Source: JADLCX01 sp964630785 (GTDB taxonomy: Bacteria > Planctomycetota > Phycisphaerae > Phycisphaerales > UBA1924). Taken from it: DNA of 64,000 nt. Each line of letters starts with the position of its first letter. The stretch's first letter is position 1. Below, one piece after another: positions 60,029 through 64,000 of this stretch. The stretch is from NCBI GenBank assembly GCA_964630785.1, contig CAZVZG010000017.1, positions 1 through 64,000 of the forward strand. The letters run 5' to 3'. The notes below the pieces were generated by a model. That model made no database searches. It was not told the origin of the DNA and saw nothing but the letters and a program-made list of their open reading frames with translations. A program made the position numbers and the translations under genes.

Positions 60029-61465
60029 TCACAGATCGACCATCGTCTGAGCGCGGTCGGGGCCGACGCTGACGACCCCGACCGGCACGCCCACGCACCG
60101 CTCGATAAGGTCCAGGTATTCTCGGGCCCCGGCGGGCAGCGACGCCCGGGTGGTGGACCGCGTGAGGTCCTCGCTCCACCCGCGGACGGTGGTGTACACC
60201 GGCACGGCGCGAGCGAGCAAGTCGGCGTCGGGCACGAACCGCTGCACACGCTCGCCGTCGATTTCGTAAGCGGTGCACACCCGCAGTTCGTCGAACCCCG
60301 AGAGCACGTCCAGCAGCATGACCGCCAGGCTCGTCGCGCCGTTGAGCATGGCCGAGTATCGCACGGCGACCAGGTCGAGCCAACCGACGCGGCGAGGGCG
60401 ACCGGTGGTCGTGCCGTACTCGCGCCCGCGCTCGCGGATGCGGTCGCCGATCGCGTTGATCTGCTCGGTGGGCAGCGGCCCGTTGCCGACGCGCGTCGAG
60501 TACGCCTTGACCACGCCGATCGCCTGGGCGATCCTCGAGCCCGGCACGCCCGTGCCCGAGGGGATGCCCAGCACCGTGGTGCTCGAACTGGTCACGAACG
60601 GGTGCGTGCCGTGGTCCACGTCGAGCAATGCGGCGTTGGCCCCTTCAAAGAGCACGCGCCGGCCCTGCGAAAGCAGGTCGTGCAGCAGGTAGGTCGTGTC
60701 ACGGATGCTCGGGGCCAACCGCTTCCCGAGCGGCGCGGCCCAGCCGATCATCTGCTCGGCGGTGAAGGTCTGGGTCGATCCCAGACCCTTGAGCAAGGCG
60801 TTCTTGATGAAACAGGTGAGCCCGAGTTTATGGCGTAACGACTCGGGCCTGAGCAGGTCGCCCACCCGAACGGCCGTGGATCGGTACGCCTTGTCGGCGT
60901 AGCACGGACCGATGCCGCGCTTGGTGGTGCCGATGGCCTGGTGGGCCACGCCGTCTTCGGCGTCGCCCTGGCGCGAGTCGGTGTACGCACGCATCTCCTC
61001 GCGGGCCACGTCCTCGGCCTTGTGGTAGGGCATGACCACGTGCGCACGGTCTGAAAGCACCAGGCCGGAGACATCGACGCCGCGGGAGGACAGGCCGTCG
61101 AGCTCCTTGAGCAGCACCTCGGGGTCGACCACCACGCCGTTGCCGATGATCGAGAGTTTGCCGGGATAGAGGATGCCCGAGGGCACCAGGTGCAGAGCGT
61201 ATCGCTCGCCCTTGACGACGACCGAGTGGCCCGCGTTGGCTCCGCCGTTGTACCGAACCACGGCGTTGTAGCCGGGCGTGAGCAGATCGACGACCTTGCC
61301 CTTGCCCTCGTCGCCCCACTGCAGGCCGACGACGGCCGTGCATTGGGCCTGGCCGTTCGAGGCGGAGGGGTCGGGGGCCGCTCGGGACGGGACCCGGGCG
61401 GCCTCGGCGGGCTGGGGGTCGTTGGGCAAAGCGGAAGGAGAGTGTCGGGAAGGGGAGGGAGGCAT
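60029..61465 (-). CDS. purA: adenylosuccinate synthetase
   Basis: 478 residues, about 45 more than usual. Converts IMP, Asp and GTP to adenylosuccinate in AMP synthesis. G-D-E-G-K-G-K at 51-57 (normally near 12-18) shows a Pro/Ser-rich N-terminal extension of about 38 residues. N-A-G-H at 77-80, T-T-K-R-G-I-G-P and F-E-G-A-N-A-A-L-L-D-V-D-H-G-T-H-P-F-V-T-S-S are intact. Start 61465; the extension may be dispensable. A dyad flanks a TAACCT box upstream. Confidence 0.97.
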   Translation of the reverse strand: MPPSPSRHSPSALPNDPQPAEAARVPSRAAPDPSASNGQAQCTAVVGLQWGDEGKGKVVDLLTPGYNAVVRYNGGANAGHSVVVKGERYALHLVPSGILYPGKLSIIGNGVVVDPEVLLKELDGLSSRGVDVSGLVLSDRAHVVMPYHKAEDVAREEMRAYTDSRQGDAEDGVAHQAIGTTKRGIGPCYADKAYRSTAVRVGDLLRPESLRHKLGLTCFIKNALLKGLGSTQTFTAEQMIGWAAPLGKRLAPSIRDTTYLLHDLLSQGRRVLFEGANAALLDVDHGTHPFVTSSSTTVLGIPSGTGVPGSRIAQAIGVVKAYSTRVGNGPLPTEQINAIGDRIRERGREYGTTTGRPRRVGWLDLVAVRYSAMLNGATSLAVMLLDVLSGFDELRVCTAYEIDGERVQRFVPDADLLARAVPVYTTVRGWSEDLTRSTTRASLPAGAREYLDLIERCVGVPVGVVSVGPDRAQTMVDL

Positions 61466-61481
61466 CGGGGCTCCGGTTCTC

Positions 61482-61522
61482 GGACGTTCCGCGGCGCGCG
61501 GCGACCAAGGTTAGGAACGTCC
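61482..61522 (-). promoter_or_regulatory. dyad around possible purA -10 box
   Basis: GGACGTTCC (61482-61490) and GGAACGTCC (61514-61522) form a perfect 9 bp inverted repeat with 23 nt between. TAACCT on the minus strand (61513-61508) lies just inside one arm. Could be an operator or a leader hairpin, 17 nt before the purA ATG. Confidence 0.45.
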
Positions 61523-61595
61523 AGAGGGAAGGTCCCGATCAACGGCCCCGCCGATCCAGCCGATAAGCAGGTGAAGGCTTCGATCGCGAACAGCC

Positions 61596-61799
61596 ATGGA
61601 ACAGCTCCGCATCAAGTGCCCCCGATTGACCTGCCGCAAGATCCTCGCGGTACCGATTTCGTCGCGCGGCAAGAACGTCCGCTGCAAGAACTGCGGCGCG
61701 ACGATCCGCGTGCCTCAGGTCGCCGAACCGAAGATCGCTCCCGCGGCATCCCCTGAGAAGTCACCCGAAGGTGGGGCCGAAAAGTCGACCGCGGCGTGA
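61596..61799 (+). CDS. small zinc-ribbon protein
   Basis: 67 residues. C8-x4-C13 and C30-x-x-C33-G form a short zinc ribbon (I-K-C-P then V-R-C-K-N-C-G-A-T-I-R-V-P), like MJ0042-type ribbons at the front of many bacterial proteins, followed by a Pro/Glu/Lys tail. Reads away from purA and converges on the DUF255 gene with 9 nt between stops. Function unknown. Confidence 0.72.
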   Translation: MEQLRIKCPRLTCRKILAVPISSRGKNVRCKNCGATIRVPQVAEPKIAPAASPEKSPEGGAEKSTAA

Positions 61800-61808
61800 G
61801 CGGGTCGA

Positions 61809-64000
61809 TCAGCCCCGGTCGACGGCCACGTCGAGCTCGACCGTCCGAGGCTCCAGGCAGCGGTCGTCGGTGCAAGGCTGGTACGTCACCGCCAGCAGCG
61901 GCTGACCCGACCACACACCCTTGGCTTCGATCGCGACGGGCAGGTCGAACTGGCCGCGGTAGACGCGCAGCTCTCCCCCGGTTCCGAACGCCTCGCCCGC
62001 CGGGTAGTCGGCATAGACGCTCGCTCCCGCGCCGTTGACGATGTGCACACGGAACGGCACGAGCCCCGCGCCCGCCGCCTCGCGTCCTGGCGCGGGGTCG
62101 AACGCGTTGATGTGGTAATCCTCGGCGATGCGTACGCGCAGCATCAGCGACGCCGGTCTACCCGGAGCAATCGTCACGCGGTCGGTGTCGGCGAGGACCT
62201 CGACCGGCGTGAAGTGGTCGTCGGCCTTGAAAGTTGCGCGACCGGCCGCGGCGGCATCGAGCGCGGATTGGAGTTCGCCGGGCGCCTTGGCGAGCACGCG
62301 CATGAGCGCCCGCACAGCGTTGCACGCGCCCGCCGGGGCGTGTGCGATGTCGGCGGAGGCGGCGACCACGGCCGCGATGGCACGGCGGCGTTGGTCGGCG
62401 TCGCCCGTGGCTTCGGCCAGATCGAGCAGGGCGTGGATCACCTCGCCGCCGCCGCTGGGGAGCGCACCGTCGTGGACCGATCGGGCCCGCACGAACAGAT
62501 CGCCCCGCCCGGCCTGGGTGTCGTAGAACCCGCCGTCGGCCGCACCGAAGAGGCGTCGGGCCTGCGCGCCCAGTTCGACAGCGGCCTTGAGCAACTGACC
62601 GTCTTTGTCAGCGCCCGCTCGGTGGACCTCGATCAGGCCGCGGACCACCATCGCGTAGTCTTCCAGCACCGCGGGCCCGCCGGCTTGCCCGTGTCGTGCG
62701 GCCCGGACCAGTCCGCGGAGCGCGCCGTCGCTCGCGCTCTCTCGCAGGCCCGAGAGCACGAACGCCGCGGCCCGCGCCGCCGCGCTCACCCAACCCGATT
62801 CGTTGAGCAGCACACCGGCAGACGCCAGGGCGCGGATCGTCAGCCCATTCCACGCGGCAATGCGCTTGTCGTCGCGCAAGGGCTGATCGCGCTTCAGACG
62901 CGCTTCGTAGAGCCGGGCGTTGACGCGGTCGAGGCGGGAGAGCATGTCGGACTGGCTTGTCCCCATCCCGGCCGCGAGGGTCTCGGGCCGATCGGTCATC
63001 ACCAGCACGTGCTGCGCCGGCTCGCCCGGAGAGGGCGGGTGGTGAGGGTCGCGGAAGTTTGGCCCACGGTCGAGGCCGTAGACCTTGGCGGCAAAGGCCG
63101 CATCGTCAACTCCAAGCACAGCCTCGAACTGCGCTCGCGTCCAGAGGTAGTTCTGGCCCTCGCGGTGGTTGACCTCGGCGTCCTGGGCGCTGAAGAACGC
63201 GCCGGACTGGGGGTCGGTCATCTCGTGCAGGATGTATCCGGCCGTGCGCGCCGCCGTGCGCCGGTAGAAGGCGTCGTCGTACAGCACCGCGGCCCGTGCG
63301 TAGACCGCGAGCAACTGCGCGTTATCGTAGAGCATCTTCTCGAAGTGCGGCACGATCCACCGGCGATCGACGCTGTAGCGGTGGAACCCGCCTCCGACGT
63401 GGTCATGGATCCCGCCCAGCGCCATCCGGTCGAGCGTTGTGCGGACGGCTGCGTCGATGGCGGCGGCGGTTGCGCTGTCGGCCGCGACGTGCCGGGCGTC
63501 GAGGAGCAGTTCGAGGAAGATCGGTTGAGGAAACTTCGGCCCTTCATTGGCTCCGAACCCCCCGTGGTCGCGGTCGAACATCCGCAGCAGCGCGCCCACG
63601 GCCCGCGCGACATGCTCATCGCCCACAACGATCGGCTCGTGGTGCTGCGCGACCCGCTCACGAACCGCATCGGCGAGCTCCGCGGCCTGCGTCATCACCT
63701 CGGCGCGCTGGCCCTTCCACGCGGCCGCAATGTTTTCGAGCACCTGAGGGAACGTCGGCATCCCCGCAAAGCGTGGCTCGGCCGGAAAGTACGTCCCCGC
63801 CCAGAACGGGCGCAGCGTGCCCGGCTCGATGAACACGCTCATCGGCCAACCGCCGCCGCCGGTGAACGCCTGCACCGCGGCCATGTACAGATCGTCGACG
63901 TCGGGACGCTCCTCGCGATCGACCTTCACGCACACGAAGCGTTCGTTCATCTTTGCGGCGATGGCCTCGCTCTCGAACGACTCTCGCTCCATCACGTGGC
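61809..64000 (-). CDS. DUF255/YyaL thioredoxin-fold protein with C-terminal DsbD-like domain (5' end outside window)
   Basis: At least 730 residues; the frame is open to the window edge. The sequence enters at H-V-M-E-R-E-S-F-E, just after the C-x-W-C-type thiol motif expected upstream of it, followed by V-K-V-D-R-E-E-R-P-D-V-D. The middle has the (alpha/alpha) barrel of the family: G-G-F-G-A-N-E-G-P-K-F-P-Q-P, G-G-G-F-H-R-Y-S-V-D and P-H-F-E-K-M-L-Y-D-N-A. The last about 130 residues are extra: I-A-E-D-Y-H-I-N-A and Y-Q-P-C-T-D-D-R-C-L-E-P, like the periplasmic alpha domain of DsbD. This suggests a thiol-linked, perhaps exported, version. Function of the family is unclear. Confidence 0.9.
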   Translation of the reverse strand, partial: HVMERESFESEAIAAKMNERFVCVKVDREERPDVDDLYMAAVQAFTGGGGWPMSVFIEPGTLRPFWAGTYFPAEPRFAGMPTFPQVLENIAAAWKGQRAEVMTQAAELADAVRERVAQHHEPIVVGDEHVARAVGALLRMFDRDHGGFGANEGPKFPQPIFLELLLDARHVAADSATAAAIDAAVRTTLDRMALGGIHDHVGGGFHRYSVDRRWIVPHFEKMLYDNAQLLAVYARAAVLYDDAFYRRTAARTAGYILHEMTDPQSGAFFSAQDAEVNHREGQNYLWTRAQFEAVLGVDDAAFAAKVYGLDRGPNFRDPHHPPSPGEPAQHVLVMTDRPETLAAGMGTSQSDMLSRLDRVNARLYEARLKRDQPLRDDKRIAAWNGLTIRALASAGVLLNESGWVSAAARAAAFVLSGLRESASDGALRGLVRAARHGQAGGPAVLEDYAMVVRGLIEVHRAGADKDGQLLKAAVELGAQARRLFGAADGGFYDTQAGRGDLFVRARSVHDGALPSGGGEVIHALLDLAEATGDADQRRRAIAAVVAASADIAHAPAGACNAVRALMRVLAKAPGELQSALDAAAAGRATFKADDHFTPVEVLADTDRVTIAPGRPASLMLRVRIAEDYHINAFDPAPGREAAGAGLVPFRVHIVNGAGASVYADYPAGEAFGTGGELRVYRGQFDLPVAIEAKGVWSGQPLLAVTYQPCTDDRCLEPRTVELDVAVDRG

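Overview
This 64 kb window is high-GC chromosomal DNA that fits a planctomycete of the Phycisphaerae type. The grounds are: six exported proteins with a tandem C-terminal tag of the form D-x-N-x-x-G-x-x-T-V-Q-D-I-F-D-F-L-A-A-Y-F ending in Gly-Cys-Pro or similar (dockerin-like, which I recall being called GC-type dockerin in this group); several short membrane proteins ending in C-x-x-C-G zinc knuckles; a Ser/Thr kinase fused to WD40 repeats; and a ribosomal-protein cluster with unusual extensions and gene losses. This placement is inference from protein character. No 16S rRNA or tRNA gene was seen.

Layout. Positions 1-13.6 kb (+ strand) hold a kinase-WD40 receptor cut by the window edge, then four secreted tag-bearing proteins: discoidin-like/PPC, PPC/C-type lectin, L-type lectin/sugar dehydrogenase, and a beta-propeller-like protein. 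Positions 13.8-21.4 kb hold housekeeping genes: an M19 dipeptidase, a SUI1-like factor, zinc-ribbon proteins, scoB, a SIMPL protein, and a three-gene operon of membrane protein, ROK kinase and HAD phosphatase. Positions 21.4-30.1 kb carry thrS, nrdR, a fifth tag protein, scoA, a REP/RAYT element (six identical hairpins around a Y1 transposase), pheS and a Cys-rich lipoprotein. Positions 30.3-46.6 kb (- strand) are a merged S10-spc-alpha cluster read rpsJ to rplQ, lacking rpmD, adk, map and rpsD. Positions 47.1-54.1 kb carry a secreted protein, an M28 peptidase, a frameshifted sixth tag protein and a sulfatase-modifying-factor-like protein with a PEP-CTERM-like end. Positions 54.3-64 kb carry ruvB, a GT39-type glycosyltransferase, a coiled-coil zinc-ribbon protein, cdsA, uppS, purA, a small zinc-ribbon protein and a DUF255 thioredoxin-fold protein cut by the window end.

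Two expression styles are visible. The secreted and tagged genes mostly have AGGAG-type ribosome sites. Many housekeeping genes instead have a TANNNT box 5-11 nt before the start codon, which suggests leaderless or near-leaderless mRNAs. The most interesting items are the REP/RAYT unit, an HTH-like domain fused to ribosomal protein L22, overlapping divergent -10 boxes at 14.9 kb, the tag family including one member whose tag is out of frame, and homopolymer or G-rich tracts in pheS, uppS and one promoter leader.
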